Shown here: piece after piece, positions 44,046 to 56,219 of the stretch | How positions within the stretch are numbered: the stretch's first letter is position 1 | Layout of the letters: each line of letters starts with the position of its first letter | Assembly: GCA_030704615.1 (NCBI GenBank) | Contig: CM060731.1 | Location: 83,804,756 to 83,868,755, forward strand | Direction: 5' to 3' | Origin: Takakia lepidozioides | Lineage: Eukaryota; Streptophyta; Takakiopsida; Takakiales; Takakiaceae | Length of the DNA: 64,000 bases | Notes under the pieces: model-generated | The model's database searches: none | Seen by the model: the letters and a program-made list of their open reading frames with translations, nothing else | Told to the model about the DNA's origin: nothing | Position numbers and translations under genes: made by a program

Positions 44046-44462
44046 CGGAGACCGCATTACGAAGCAGGAGACAGTACAAAAATAGCTTCATAAGGGAGGG
44101 TGCTACAATGAACGAGCGAGATGGTTCAACATTCGGAAATTCGACATGATGGGGTCTTTTGTAATGTGTCTTGTTTGGTAATGAGGTGCTTGTCCAGTTC
44201 TTATTTTCCCAATCTATTTATGTTCTCCACCTGTAACAGTTCCGCAAATGTGCCGCAAAAATACTTGAAACATCATATGATCATGAAAACGTGATGGTGC
44301 GGAGAACGCTTCCAAAACTTTTCATGCTCATTGGGTTTTTCAAGGATTTTCTAGGTACACTCTTGGAACTGTTCCTGGTGAAGAACATGAACAGATTGGA
44401 CAAATTTGACTTGGAGGAGCACCGCATTCCGAAGCAGGAGACACTACAGAAATAGCTTCAAA
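44046..44462 (+). repeat. Duplicated exon-like segment in element B
   Basis: 44046-44092 and 44416-44462 both read ACCGCATT(A/C)CGAAGCAGGA followed by GACA(G/C)TACA(A/G)AAATAGCTTCA. The repeat distance is 370 bp. Both copies carry the same TAG, so the stop predates the duplication or the segment is not coding. Confidence 0.7.
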
Positions 44463-45998
44463 TTACAAGGCACAACAAGATGGACGGAGATGAATTCACA
44501 ATCGAATCATCACTTGGTGTATAGTATAATTGACAAGATAGTTGTGACTATTGTTTCATCTCAAGATTAATATCAAATATTGAATGAAATTTCTAACTTT
44601 GGCCCTGATATTTTTCGTAGGAATTTATGCAAGCATGTCAACTCATACTGGAGATGAGTAGCGTGAATGAGGCCATGGTTCTGGTTCTTTGTGGCGAAGA
44701 CGTATGGAACCTGTGGGAGGAGGTTTTCAAACAGTGGGAACAAGGAAGCTTATTGATATTTTCGGGATTCAGTGTAAGGGTGAACAGCTACTGCTGAATA
44801 AAACCGCTATCGCGACTGCAAGGACTTAATACCAGGCAGTTGAAAAGAGTGGCGGAGAAAATCCTAAACAGAGACATTTGCATTCGGGGAACGAAATTCA
44901 AGGGCGCGGACAAATCCAAAAACACAATGAGCGCGTATATTGACCAAATGAAATTGCGACGGTTTATTATCGACGATGTAATGGAAGTCTTAGGGTGGCC
45001 TCGAAGGAGCAAATAGAACCCGGAACCGTATACCAAACAGGAGTGGCGTGATGTTAAAAAAAAATACAACTTCAACAAAGCTGAGTTTGAAACATTTTGA
45101 GATAGGCTCGGGAACGACTACATTGTTAGCAAACAGAAGATGAATATGGAGACGCAGCCAATGACTGCTGCCTTCAAGAAGTATGTCTTGTCGTGCAAGC
45201 AGACCTTCGAGGATAACCAGAATGCCCTGGCGATTCTACGCACGAGCTTCAGGTCCCATTACACACAGCTGGGGGGAAACCAGAAATTTGCTGATGCCAG
45301 ATCACGGTTGGGACTTGCACCAAAGAATCGGTTCGACGACATATCCATGGTGTTCGTCAATACAGTTTGTGATGATGACTCTGTTGTCTTCGAGACAAAT
45401 GACTACTCAAATATCTTGGATGCTTTTGTGGCTCGGCAACTCATGTCTAGTGCTTTTGTGTTTTTCTCCACACAAGAATCATCGGGAAATCTTGTGTCAT
45501 ACATCCGGAATGGCCCTGGATCAAAATCGTTTATTATCCGACAGGGTTATTACATTCCCGGCGAGTTTGAATCACATTACAAGAGCTGCACGACTATATT
45601 CTCCCGGATGGTCCTCTGCCTTGACTACGTATTTCCGGCAACAGCTGAGGAGATGGTGAATCTGGACGACCACATTCAAACTGTTTTGTTATCGCCGGAC
45701 CCAATTAATCCCGTTATCCAAGGACCAGATGTAGACCCGACCTCACAAGAGATGGAGTGCAAGATTTACAATCATGAGCTGAGGCCGGACACCTATGATT
45801 ACCTGGTTTTTTTTTTTTGCAGGGACGGGATGTCTTGTGTGAACATTTTCGGAGGATTGGCAATGACATACGTTCTGCTTGTAAGCGGATTCTGCATCTT
45901 GGAATTGTCTGTGTTTTTAGTTTTCCGGATTTAACTCTCGTATTATTGACGTTGTCGAAAAAGCGTGTTTAACCTGTGTCTGATTGTTCCATTTTGTT

Positions 45999-46022
45999 AA
46001 CCTCCACTGGGCAGTGGAGGTT
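45999..46022. repeat. Palindrome B copy in intron
   Basis: Arms AACCTCCACTG and CAGTGGAGGTT around GG, within the intron 45881-46175 that splits the methylase-like motif. Confidence 0.9.
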
Positions 46023-47172
46023 CATGTTATTGGAGTTGTGGGTGTTTTGGGTGTTTGTTATTCTGTAGATTGGTGTGTTTGGTAGTTGTCTCAAAAGAAA
46101 GCCTAACCCTTTCAATCTATCGATGGTTGGTGTTCGTCGGATTTATTTTGATATCATTGTTTGGTTTCATTGCAGGAAAGAAATATTTGTGTGCTCGACA
46201 TAAACTTTGTAACAAAAAAGAAATTTTGTAGAAGCAAGGTGGAGGCCTATTTTAGGACCCTCCAGATTGACAATCAGACTATCGCAGGAGACGGAGATGA
46301 CGGTGACTCATTGCAGGATGACGAAGTGGACGAAGATGATGATGACGAAGGACACGACAAGGATCTGGACGAGGAAATGGAGGAGAAACAATAAGAGGAC
46401 GACGAGGAGGAGAAAGATGAATATGAGAACATGGAAATCGTCAACGGAGTCCAGGGGCAGATGCGGCTAATGTTGGAAAGGGAAAGAGAGGGCCAGGAAA
46501 TTTCACGGTTGGATAATCTAGGTAGTACTCCAAATACCCAAGAACGCGTTGCGCCACAAGATGTACACAATCTGGACAGCTCTTCCTCCAGTTCCGATAA
46601 CACCACGAATAAGAATCCGGCTTCTCCAGGCGGACAAGAAGCGACATCGACGGAGTTAGTTGAAACCCTCGGTCAAGGGTTTACACCTGTGGAAGGTGAC
46701 GAGCCATTCATTATGTCACCGGATCCCGTTAACAATCGTCGTGAGCTGGTGTCCCAGAATGTCACTCAGGATCTGGTTCTGGATGTAGGTAACGAATGAC
46801 AATTAGTGAAAGTTTATTCGTACACACTTTTGAATACAATATGACAATATTGTAATTATACATACTTGTGAGTGGAATAATCCGAATGTTATTTCCATAT
46901 GACAATATTGTAATTATATATAATCCCAATGTTTTTCCCATATCCGTCTTTCTGGACTTCCGAATAAAACATATTTCCACCCGGATACATATTTCCCTTC
47001 GCACACCTTTGTGGACATCCACTAACCGATTTGGATAACTTTTCTTGTAGATCCAAGAATCCAATTCGGAGGAAATGACACACACAAGAAAAGGATCAAA
47101 GGACACTCAAACGGTGAAGAGACACGTGGATCTGACAGCGAGGGCCAGGTCACCTGAGCCGGTTCCGCAAGT

Positions 47173-47196
47173 GACCTCCATTGTCCAGTCGACGTT
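47173..47196. repeat. Palindrome B copy, degenerate, in exon
   Basis: GACCTCCATTG, centre TC, CAGTCGACGTT; four mismatches to the consensus, in coding-like sequence. Confidence 0.65.
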
Positions 47197-47566
47197 GCCA
47201 TCAAGGGACGCAGGGATTGAGTCGGAGAATCCTCCTACTCGCGGGGAAGGAGAAGAGACAGAGCACCACAATCGAGTAATCCAACAACAGATCCCAATTC
47301 GGGTCAAACATTGGCTTTTTTCTTATTACTCTTATTATTGGTCTTTCAGTCTAATCTTCGGTACTGCTCAATTCGGTAATTTTGTCAGATCATTTTGGAC
47401 CACCATAGTCGTCATCCGTGGGATTTTTCATTAATTTCCTGTAGATTTGTGAGACGACGTCTGAGGAGATCAAACACACGAGGACTGACTCTATCGACAC
47501 TGAGACGGTGAAGAGAAGAGTGGATCGAACAATTACTGTCGCTCTATATGAGCCGGTCATACAAGT

Positions 47567-47590
47567 TACCTCCACTGGACAGTCGAGGTT
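47567..47590. repeat. Palindrome B copy in exon
   Basis: TACCTCCACTG, centre GA, CAGTCGAGGTT; two mismatches, in the second duplicated exon. Confidence 0.8.
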
Positions 47591-48320
47591 GCCATCTGGC
47601 TCCACAGAGAAGGACGATAACGTTGGACGTAGAGATGGGAAAGAGGAGGAGCAGCCTGCCCAGGGATCTCAGCGGCCCACTCCAAAAACGGTAATGATTT
47701 CAACTCCATTCTTCCGTTTGTCTACTTTGGGATTGTACTCAAATTGAAATTAATAATGAACTCTTCTGTTATTCCACAGGACAACATGCATTACCCTCCA
47801 GTCGACTATTCCCTTTCTGTCAATCCAAACGATCTGCATTCCCTTCCTTGGGGACCGAACGGATGCCGGCCATGATACTATGTCCTGGTTCTGGACATTG
47901 GTTACCTTTGTGAGGTTTTCCTAAAGGATGGAAAGAAAACACCTCCTGCCACCTAACCTTGTATCTCCGCAAGACAATTCAAGTTAGCTACGCGAAACGG
48001 TCTTGACGAATTCGTTAAGTGGGCCGTCAAAAAGTTTTCCGTTTGTTTTTTGAACACTGGACTTGAAATGAACGTTGAGACTATCGCCAAGGCCGTGTTC
48101 GGGAAGTACTATTCCCAGGTCAGAACTTACAACAGAGAGAATTCCGTCATGCATAGATCGACATTCAACGAAAAATGGCCCAAAGCTTCCAAAAATCCCA
48201 TCTACTTTAAACGTCTTTACGACATTTTCGCTTAGGAAGACCCGACGGCTAACAAATCCAATACTCTCCTCATCGACACTGTAGACAATATGTACAAGTC
48301 CTACTTGAACCTGTTAGGAC

Positions 48321-51300
48321 GTATCATTATGTATGATGAAGATTCGGACGGGGAGGAAGGACCGTCCAGTCCTACACCTGAAACGAGGGGTGTGGGTGAA
48401 CCTGACCAAGAACAACTTTTACAACAGGAGATGCAACATGCTTTGCAAGAGGCTTTTGAAACAATTGACAGAATCAGAAGGGACGCGACTTCTCAAGCGA
48501 ATGAAGATGAATTTGGCATCCCCCATGCAAGCGTTGAGAAACTAGGCAATGCCACAAATTCGACTGGGTTGCACGACGGAAGTGGGATGGCGACGGAGGA
48601 TGAGAGGCAACAATATGAGGGAGACTATGCCAAAATATTTAGTGAGTCACAGATTCCTTTGTATGAAGGGTGTCATCACAGTAGATTGACATCAACTTTG
48701 ATGCTGCTAAATTGTTGCACGACCCACAAGTGTACAAATGCGTTTGTGGATGAGCTCTTGTCATTACTGAAGGATTCATTTTTGCCTAAAGAGAATGCGT
48801 TACCGAAATCACATTATGAGGCAAAAACAATGATCGCCAGGATGGGGCTAGCATACAAACAGATTCATGCCTGCGAACAGGGTTGTGTGTTTGTTCCGTG
48901 GAGAGCTTGAAAAAGCGGAGATTTGCCCAAAGTGCCAAAGTGGAAGGTATTTTGCAGGTCGTGGGAAGGTGCCTAAGAAAGTTTTGCGGCACTTCCTTCT
49001 CATACCGAGGTTGAAACGAATGTTTAGAGTGAAATCGGTGGCAGAGCTCATGAGTTGGCATATCAATCACAAAAAGCAAGGATGGGCTCGTTCGTCATGC
49101 TGCAGACAGCAAAACTTGGTCGCACATTGACAACACTTGGCCGGAGTTTGCATCAGATCCACGCAACCTACGTCTTGGTTTGGCATTGGATGGGGTGAAT
49201 CCTTATGGCGCAAAATCTACGAGTTGGTCAACGTGGCCCATCCTACTACTCAACTACAATTTACCTCCTTGGTTGGTGACCAAGAAATTCTTTGTCATGT
49301 TGTCGCTGCTCATTCCAGGGAAAGAGTCCGTGAAGATGAAGAACATTGATGTGTATCTCAAACCCCTCGTGGAGGAGCTGGCGGAATTGTGGGTGGGAGT
49401 CCCAGCCCATGATGTGGCCAACATTCGGGATGAACGGGCTTTCAACATGCGGGCCATCCTAATGTGGTGCGAGCACGACTTCCCAATGTACGGCATGCTA
49501 GCAGGTCAAGTTCACCAAGGCTATGTAGGTTGCCCTGCCTGTGGCTCTAGAGTTGATTCGCGGTATTCGGCAGCCTGTCACAAAATTATATTCCAGGGGC
49601 ACCGGAGATTTCTTCCCACCGACCATGTATACAGGAGATCTAGGCTCTTCAATGGCGAATGAGAAATGAGACATGCTCCTCTGCTCCTGACAGCCAGTGA
49701 AATCAAGATGCGTGCTCAAGAATACTCAAAATGGGTTGAGGATAAGGATTCAATCGCAGAGGCTGATCCCTCAAAAATCCATGGTATCAAGCGGCTTTCC
49801 ATTCTGTATCGTCTGCCTTATTGGGAGGTATGGGGACTCCTCACTCATGCTTGTCTATTTCGCATATTTGTGCATTTGTTTTTTATTCACAGATGTGTGT
49901 TAGTGTGTTGGCATATTTGTGTCACCATTTGACTTTCTTATGAATCATTTTGGCACATGAATTGCAGCACCTACTGATCCGCCACACCATTGACACGATG
50001 CATTGCGAGAAGAATGTCACAGAAAATATCATCAAGACAATTTTTGGGGAAAAGGTTACCATGAAGGTGCGTCGTGACTTTGAGCTACAAGGCATTCGTC
50101 CGGCCACCTGTGGTTGCAAAGACATCCCACGAGGGAGAACACATTCGTGATGCCCGTAGCGCCGTATGTGTTCACAAGAGATGAGCTGAGGGTGTTCCTG
50201 GACACAATCACAAAGCTGAAAGTGCCAACGGGGTATGCATCTGCCTTTAAAAAACATGTTGTTAAAAAAAAACTCTCACAACTAAAGTCACATGACTACC
50301 ATGTGCTTATGCAGCAAGTTCTCCCTCTTGCTCTACGTGGTTTAATGGCTAAGGGCGTACGAAATGCCATATTGCGAGTATCCCGAGTGTTTCGCAAACT
50401 CTATGCAAAAGTGGTTGATCCCAGCGAGCATGAAGAGCTGAAGAAGGAGGTGACTGTCACAGTCTGTCTCCTTGAAAAAGAGTTCACACCCTTTTTTTTT
50501 GATATAATGACACATTTGCTTATTCACCTAGTTGACGAGCTGGATTTGTGTGGCCCTGTGACCTCCCGGTGGATGTACCCTGTGGAGCGGGCTATGAAGG
50601 ATTTCAAAGGGTACGTTCGCAACATGGCAAAGCCCGAAGGTAGTATGGCCGAGGGCTACATGTTTGAGGAGGCTCTTGGCTTTTGCACAAAGTACATGGC
50701 CAGTTTTGATGCTACTAGACGGAGAGTGTGGGATGCAGGATAGGAGGAATCCGTGTCTGGCTGCGTGTTGGAAGGAGTAGGGAAACCCCGCAAATTCACG
50801 GCAGAACTGTGTTCAGTTCTCCACCAGTACATCATTGAAAACTATCCTAGCATGCGCACCATGTTCGAGTAAGTGAGAAACTCATTAACGAAGGTGACAA
50901 TGCAACAGTTCATTGTTGATGTTTATGCCAGTTTGTAGTTGCTGGTTGTCATGTAATTGCATTATGTGCACGTGTTGGTTCTCACGGGAGGGACACATTC
51001 ATATATGTCAAGATGTATGAAATAATTTGTGCACGTGTGGAGGCAAGTCGCTGGTTGTTTCTGCAGGAAGAACGTGCTGAAGGGAGGGCAGCTCATGGGG
51101 AGGACTATGAGTACCCACCTGACTTGGCTCTTCCTCCCAAATATGCAGACTGGCTGGTTGATGCTGTGGGCTCACATGTGGCAAGGATTCCCAATTCCGA
51201 ATCTGATCCCATGTATTGCCAAATGTTGGACTTGTCCAGGCCTCCCATGATCATTGCAACTTCATACAATAGCCTGTCAGCTTATGGAAACCACTACAGG

Positions 51301-51943
51301 GTGACTTCAACCAATATTGGCACAAGTACAGTGTCATATGACTCAAGGGTGTCATCTGTTTTCCACCATGTATCTACAAACAGTGCAGGAGAGGAGGTGG
51401 TAGAAAGCCTGCGATATGTGGGTGTCATTAGGGAGATACTGGAAATTTGACTATGGGAAGACAAGGCCCATTGTGATGTTGTGTTCGTGGGTTCGGGCAA
51501 AGAAGGGGAGCCGCAATCAGCCTGCATCCATGAAGCAGGATGATTGTGGGTTCACATTGGTGAATTTCTCCCAAATGTTGGCTCCACAAGAGCAGCCGTT
51601 CGTGCTGCCATCACAAGTGGAGCAGGTATTTTTCAGCACTTGTGTTCATGGACCTCGGTGGAATGTGGTCCTTGAGAAAAGCCCCAGATCTTCTCGGGTG
51701 GTTTATGATGTGTCAATTAGTAACGATGATCTTTGTAGTGTGGAAGGCCTCTTAGCCCCTGAATGAGTCGAAGAGACACATGCTGCAGGCCCAAATTTGG
51801 GCCAGACAATTGAAGTGACTCCCGAAGTTCTTGCCTCACTATACAGGGATGTGCGCAACGAGGCACCCATTGTGGTGGAGAATGACAGTACCGATGAGGA
51901 AGAAGATGACAGCAAGGACGAGCTGCTTGACGTCGATGTGTAA
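48321..51943 (+). pseudogene. CACTA TNP2-type transposase, nearly full length but broken
   Basis: Collinear blocks: acidic N-terminus (MYDEDSDGEEGPSSPTPETR), LYEGCHHSRLTSTLMLLNCC, YEAKTMIARMGLAYKQIHAC, zinc-binding ICPKCQSGRYFAGRG, IPRLKRMFRVKSVAELMSWH, ALDGVNPYGAKSTSWSTWPI, YLKPLVEELAELWVGVPAHD and GCPACGSRVDSRYS. After an intron ending near 49966 come RHTIDTMHCEKNVTENIIKT, then a DUF4218-like part (LIHLVDELDLCGPVTSRWMY) and a DUF4216-like part at 51.2-51.8 kb (RYVGVIREILE, QVEQVFFSTC). Frames shift near 48895, 49110 and 51445, and stops lie at 49660, 50147 and 50741. The acidic start is in frame with the FCP1-like end of element B, suggesting insertion into it. CACTA termini were not found. 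Confidence 0.8.
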
Positions 51944-54930
51944 TGCATTTAGAACAACATGCTTGTTCACTGCTATCCAGATTTCAAGAGGTCCATGGGT
52001 GGTAGTGAAGTTCACCTGTAGTGTAGAGGGGCTAAGATTTCATGCAGGCTGCACTATGATTAGCACGCCTTTACCATGACTGTTAATGTTGGTCTGAACT
52101 TCTGGCAGAGCCACCACCATGGCTTGTGCTATTTTGTGCTATTGCTGAGAAGAACCCTTACCCATTCCCCTCATTTTTGTCGGATGATGTTTCCATGTCA
52201 CGATGCCACCAGTGTGGATGTTTTGCAGAAGTACCCACTCCACTTCAATTTTCACAAGAACCAATCTGCAAATTCTTACTTTGCTGCATCATGCATGCTA
52301 CACTCGTGCATAGTCATAATTCATCTTTGTGCACAAGTCATACCCATGGCGAACACTGGTTGTAATCCAGCGTTAGGCTTGTAACCAGTAGCCTATTATG
52401 TGGCCTAAACTCGGAATCGTGGACATGCAAGGTGGTCACTGTTTGCCTTGTCAGGAAGGCTGGCAGTCGGTTAGCCCGACTCGGAAATTTTTTCCCTTGT
52501 GTTTCCTACCCCCCTAAACTTGCAGTCCATGGCAGTTTGATGATGCATTGATATTCAGGCTCGCAACGGTGCCCCCGTTTTGTCACTGCATTCGAATTTG
52601 GCGGGAAGCAGGTCCGCGGAAGCGCAGATTATATCTTCACTTCGCTCCACTTGCCTTTCATTATGTTTGCTCTTGCTCGCTCTTCATCGCTCTTGCTTCT
52701 TTGCAGTGTCTACGTCGTCCCTATTCACTTCGTCGTTTGGCAAGTCGCCCCTGCATCACACGGTTAGCATGCGAACGCATTTGCTATGGTCATCATTGTG
52801 GGCCAACTCGCCCCATCATCACACGACTACCATGCGATCCCGCTTCAGGAGAACTGCACACACAGCTCAATGGCACTGCAACATGGAGCGCCTTCGGAGA
52901 GAGCAAACAATTCAGTATGCTGCAGAGCAGGCAGAAGCACGGCGAATTAGCCGTCATGCGGAAGAGGCTTGTTTAATTGTGCTTCACTGGCTTGGAACCA
53001 GTGGCATTCACAGAAGGGAGGCCGTGCCTCAATTTTTCTGCCTATCTGCTTGCAGCAAAAGGCTGGATGCCTGTGGGCGTGGTACCCCTACCTATATGGC
53101 TACGCGACGTGGTACCATATCACTAAGCTCCCCTGTCCAATTGGCTTCTCCCTGTAGAGGAGTTGTAACAGGATGTCAGTCATGAAGTTTGTTGCTGCTC
53201 TTGTGTGTGAAGGCATTATATAATCTCCTATCCCAACACTTGCAACTAGGATAGCAGGAATCGACACAAAAGTTGAGGATACTATCCAAAATATTTTTTT
53301 AGTGATAGATAATGGTATACTGAACATATTTAGTAAAGAGTCCTACCCCAAATATTCAAGATATAATTTATTAAATATTTTAGTTTTTTTTTATTTAGAG
53401 AAAAAACTAAAAATTAGAGTTTACAAACAAATTTCAATATGCCACCTAGCCATTGAAGATTATAGGTTTTTATACCTCTAGATAAAAAATGACACCCAAA
53501 ATCCAAAAAACAAGATGGGCTATGGACTTTTCAAAAAACGTATATTTTTTTGACATATATTAGTCCATATGAGTCAAATGACAAATGATTTTGCCACTTC
53601 AAATCCATACCTATGATGTGGACCAAAATGGCCACCTTATATCCAAATTTCAGTGGAATTCACCGATGGCACATATGAGAACTTGAGTCCATTGTAATTC
53701 CATTCACTGCGGTAACAGTCTACAATGACGGTGTTCAAAAGTCGATAGCGGAGTCATTTCTTATCGGATTCATGATTGGAGAGTTGCTATGGGTGCGTAT
53801 TGAAGCTAGGAATCCAATGACACATATATTTTCTGGTTTTAATGAGTTAATTCAAATTCAATTGATGACACCATCAGTTGCAGTCATCTAAAACTCTGCT
53901 GGTAATGTCCATTTTGGTCCAGTCAACCCTGCATTCATCCACGTTGAAGACTGAATCTCTAAAACCTTACATATGATGGAGACCACTAAGAGGATCAAAT
54001 GCATAGGTGAATTTACTGAGAGTCATTGTGCACACAATGTGCCATGATTATGAGTAGGCCAGTACATTTGCAGATTGCGGCATAGCGAACGCTAATCGTT
54101 TTTCGGTGCCCTGAACTACCCGCTGGGTCTTTTTGTCTACACATATTTTGCATCACTGTGAATGTGAATGAGTGGCTGGTGTTTTGCACCAGGGTGCGTA
54201 TCCACTGAATGCATCGTTTCGTCTTCTCTCAAGCCTTTGTCTTTCAATTGTGTTCCCGATTTTCCAAAAATGCAGTGCACCGCTTCAACCATCATAGAAC
54301 CTGCATGGTCGCCTCTCATACGCATGTTCGGGACTTGTCTCTGTTTTCCACCAAGCCCACGCGTTAGTAACATGCATCGTGTGCAGCCGTTAGATGCATT
54401 TGCATCCAATGCACCTGAATGTCCAACCCTGCGAGCAATGATAGATTGACACGTCGTCATTTGCAATCACATCCTACATCTGTTTTATCCATTTATGTTT
54501 GCATCGTCCACGTAGACACTCCTTGGGCAACCGACAATGCCACGTGCAGTTGTGAATACTGGCAGTCATACATTCCCATGCCCACGTCATCCTGTTGCAG
54601 TTTTGGCCATGATTCATAGTCGTATCTACAATCCCATTCATACGGTGTTGACCCGCGGGCAGGCTCGACCCCATAATCGGTTGACGGAAGAGCACGGGGA
54701 AGGGAGTGCACCTAAACTGAATGAAGTGGGTTGTTGGCTCCTGTTAGTACCATCACGGCACCCACTTATACACAGGAAGCCCTCTACCCCCTCCCACCAA
54801 TCAGTGTTTACTTCGTCCTTCTCTCTTTTTCTAAGCCCCTGTCCTTCACCCACTGATGTGACACCCCCTCTCACTGTCGTCTTGCTTGATCCCAGGAGCT
54901 CCCCTACTTATAAACAACTCCTAATTACCA
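51944..54930. other. Gene-poor region
   Basis: 3 kb without a recognised gene. 52.55-53.19 kb has a 201-codon frame of low-complexity Ser/Leu/His/Arg composition that I do not trust. 53.2-54.1 kb is AT-rich with no visible repeat structure. 54.5-54.9 kb may be the 5' side of a PPR relic. Confidence 0.5.
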
Positions 54931-54938
54931 AGAACGCT

Positions 54939-55075
54939 GGAATTGTACCAACTTTCATTCTTAACAATACCCTGGTGGACTTGTATGCAAAATGTGGGTG
55001 CATTGAGGATGCAAAGGGAATGTTTGACACTATGGCTGAACGAGATACGGTGTCGTGGAATGCGAGGCTTGAAGA
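54939..55075 (+). pseudogene. PPR fragment
   Basis: One L-S repeat pair: NAGIVPTFILNNTLVDLYAK, CGCIEDAKGMFDTMAERDTV, SWNAR. It is in frame but isolated; sequence to either side is not PPR-like. Confidence 0.7.
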
Positions 55076-55249
55076 TTTTGCTGCAGCTGTACTAAATGTC
55101 ATTCTATACTTTTCTGACCCCTGTTAATGGTGGGACAATCGAGGCAAAAAAGGTAAATGCCTATTGGATTACAGAGAGTAGCAGATGCAATTGAGCATAG
55201 GAACTAGTGTGATAAGTTGAGTTGGGTGTTTCCTAGAACAAATCTAGGC

Positions 55250-55455
55250 TGTCATTGTCAGCTGCTAGCAGCAAAGCAAGGATGTATGCATGATTTGTAC
55301 ATAGGCATGGATAGCTGAAGGAGCAGGGATAGAGTGTGGGTCCAGACTCATCCAACAGGGCCGGACTTCAAGCTCTAGATGACCTATGATTCCCTGTGGA
55401 TCAATAGCTACAAGAAACCTACATGGGGAAATGGTCAACTAACTAGCGCAACATA
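55250..55455 (+). repeat. PPR-associated repeat unit, copy 1
   Basis: Resembles 61290-61495 and 61998-62205: TGTCATTGTCAGCTGCTAGC, GCAAGGATGTATGCATGATT and CTACAAGAAACCT(A/G)CATGG. It is a diverged copy of the segment that was later duplicated at 61-62 kb. Confidence 0.75.
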
Positions 55456-55639
55456 AAGAGTGCAGTCTTAACATTCAGTGACAAGCTGCCATCACACCCC
55501 ATCGATTCATCAGCTCCTGACAACGGGTGTTGCACATATATTACTATGCTCAAATTTATGGGCATATACCGTTACCACAACTTCTGAAAGAGGATCAAGA
55601 GAGGGAGTCCACAATGCCTCTTCTGGCACTTCTGGGCAT

Positions 55640-55800
55640 GTGAAGATGTTTTGTGAGGCAAGCAGACTGCAAGAGGCTCTACAAACTTTAAACCAAGGAG
55701 GAATTTCAGCAGATTCAGATACGTATGTCTGTCTCTTGCATAAGTGCATCAAGATGAAAGGCCTTGAAGCTGGAAAGCAGGTGCACACGAGGGGTGAAGC
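55640..55800 (+). pseudogene. PPR N-terminal fragment
   Basis: The frame reads EASRLQEALQTLNQGGISAD, SDTYVCLLHKCIKMKGLEAG, KQVHT, a typical first P/L motif of a PLS-class PPR (EAL..L......S..Y..LL..C.....L..GK..H). It then joins a non-matching sequence. Confidence 0.65.
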
Positions 55801-56009
55801 CCATCCACATCACGTTCGTTTGTGTTTGCGGACTCAGAATCAGATCCTTGAAAACCGCTTCTTCCACCAGGACTTAACCTGTTTGACAGGGCAATCCTGC
55901 TTCCAAGATAGAGTCGATTAACTTAGGGTATGTGTTTTTAGTCCTACATTGCAGCTGACCCAACCATCTGACCTTGAATTCCTCTTGTCTAGAGGGAGAG
56001 ATAGAGAGA

Positions 56010-56216
56010 GTATTCCTAAGACGTTGTTTGCCATAGCCTTGTGGCCATTGACTCCGCGCCCAGTTTAAACAATTGATCCGGGTTTTCCAGATATCCTCTA
56101 GAAATCCCTTTACACAAGCATCAACCTGCTGTGTGTGGTTTGCCCAATAACTAGGCCCGAAAAGGGCCTGGGCGTTTGGCTCAGCCTCGAGAATTTCAAA
56201 GTTGGTAAACAAAGGT
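56010..56216 (+). repeat. Dispersed repeat, copy 2
   Basis: Counterpart of 4905-5180: ATAGCCTTGTGGCCATTGAC, TCCAGATATCCTCTAGAAA and the AAAGTTGGTAAACAAAGGT end. It interrupts the PPR sequence just before 56220. Confidence 0.55.
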
Positions 56217-56219
56217 ACA

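Larger units (their letters stand above)
47051..47689 (+). repeat. Tandemly duplicated exon carrying palindrome B
   Basis: Exon copies start at 47051 (after tttcttgtag) and 47445 (after atttcctgtag). Both encode ..EE..HTR..S.DT.TVKR.VD, then EPV.QVTS..QS.LPS. The palindromes at 47173-47196 and 47567-47590 lie at the same codons inside the two copies. Confidence 0.75.
41659..48320 (+). pseudogene. ParB-like / MTase-like / FCP1-like fusion gene, decayed (element B)
   Basis: Domain order on +: charged N-terminus (41659-41931), TGA 41932-41934, then a Ser-Pro-Tyr repeat (to 42256). A beta-rich block follows (42600-43000). The ParB-like domain reads KVSMMELAPRDMVYRPLNV and SRFFVIGGQHTIIAAK, with a donor at 43588. 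Exons at 43717-43968 and 44621-45880 follow; the latter has FDDISMVFVNTVCDDD where motif IV is expected, and ends DGMSCVNIFGGLAMTYVLL. The exon at 46176 continues ERNICVLDINFV, as in motif I/X of beta-class methylases, then an acidic stretch. Two duplicated exons follow (47051, 47445), then an FCP1-like end (47781-48290: LDIGYLCEV, NTLLIDTVDNMYKS). Lesions: T-run shift ~43031, stops at 43891, 44795, 45014, 45098, 46392, 47873 and 48233. Not functional now. Confidence 0.65.

Noticed and set aside
52580-53185. 201-codon open frame on +
   Set aside because: Low-complexity Ser/Leu/His/Arg composition, no homology and no conserved motif; probably chance.
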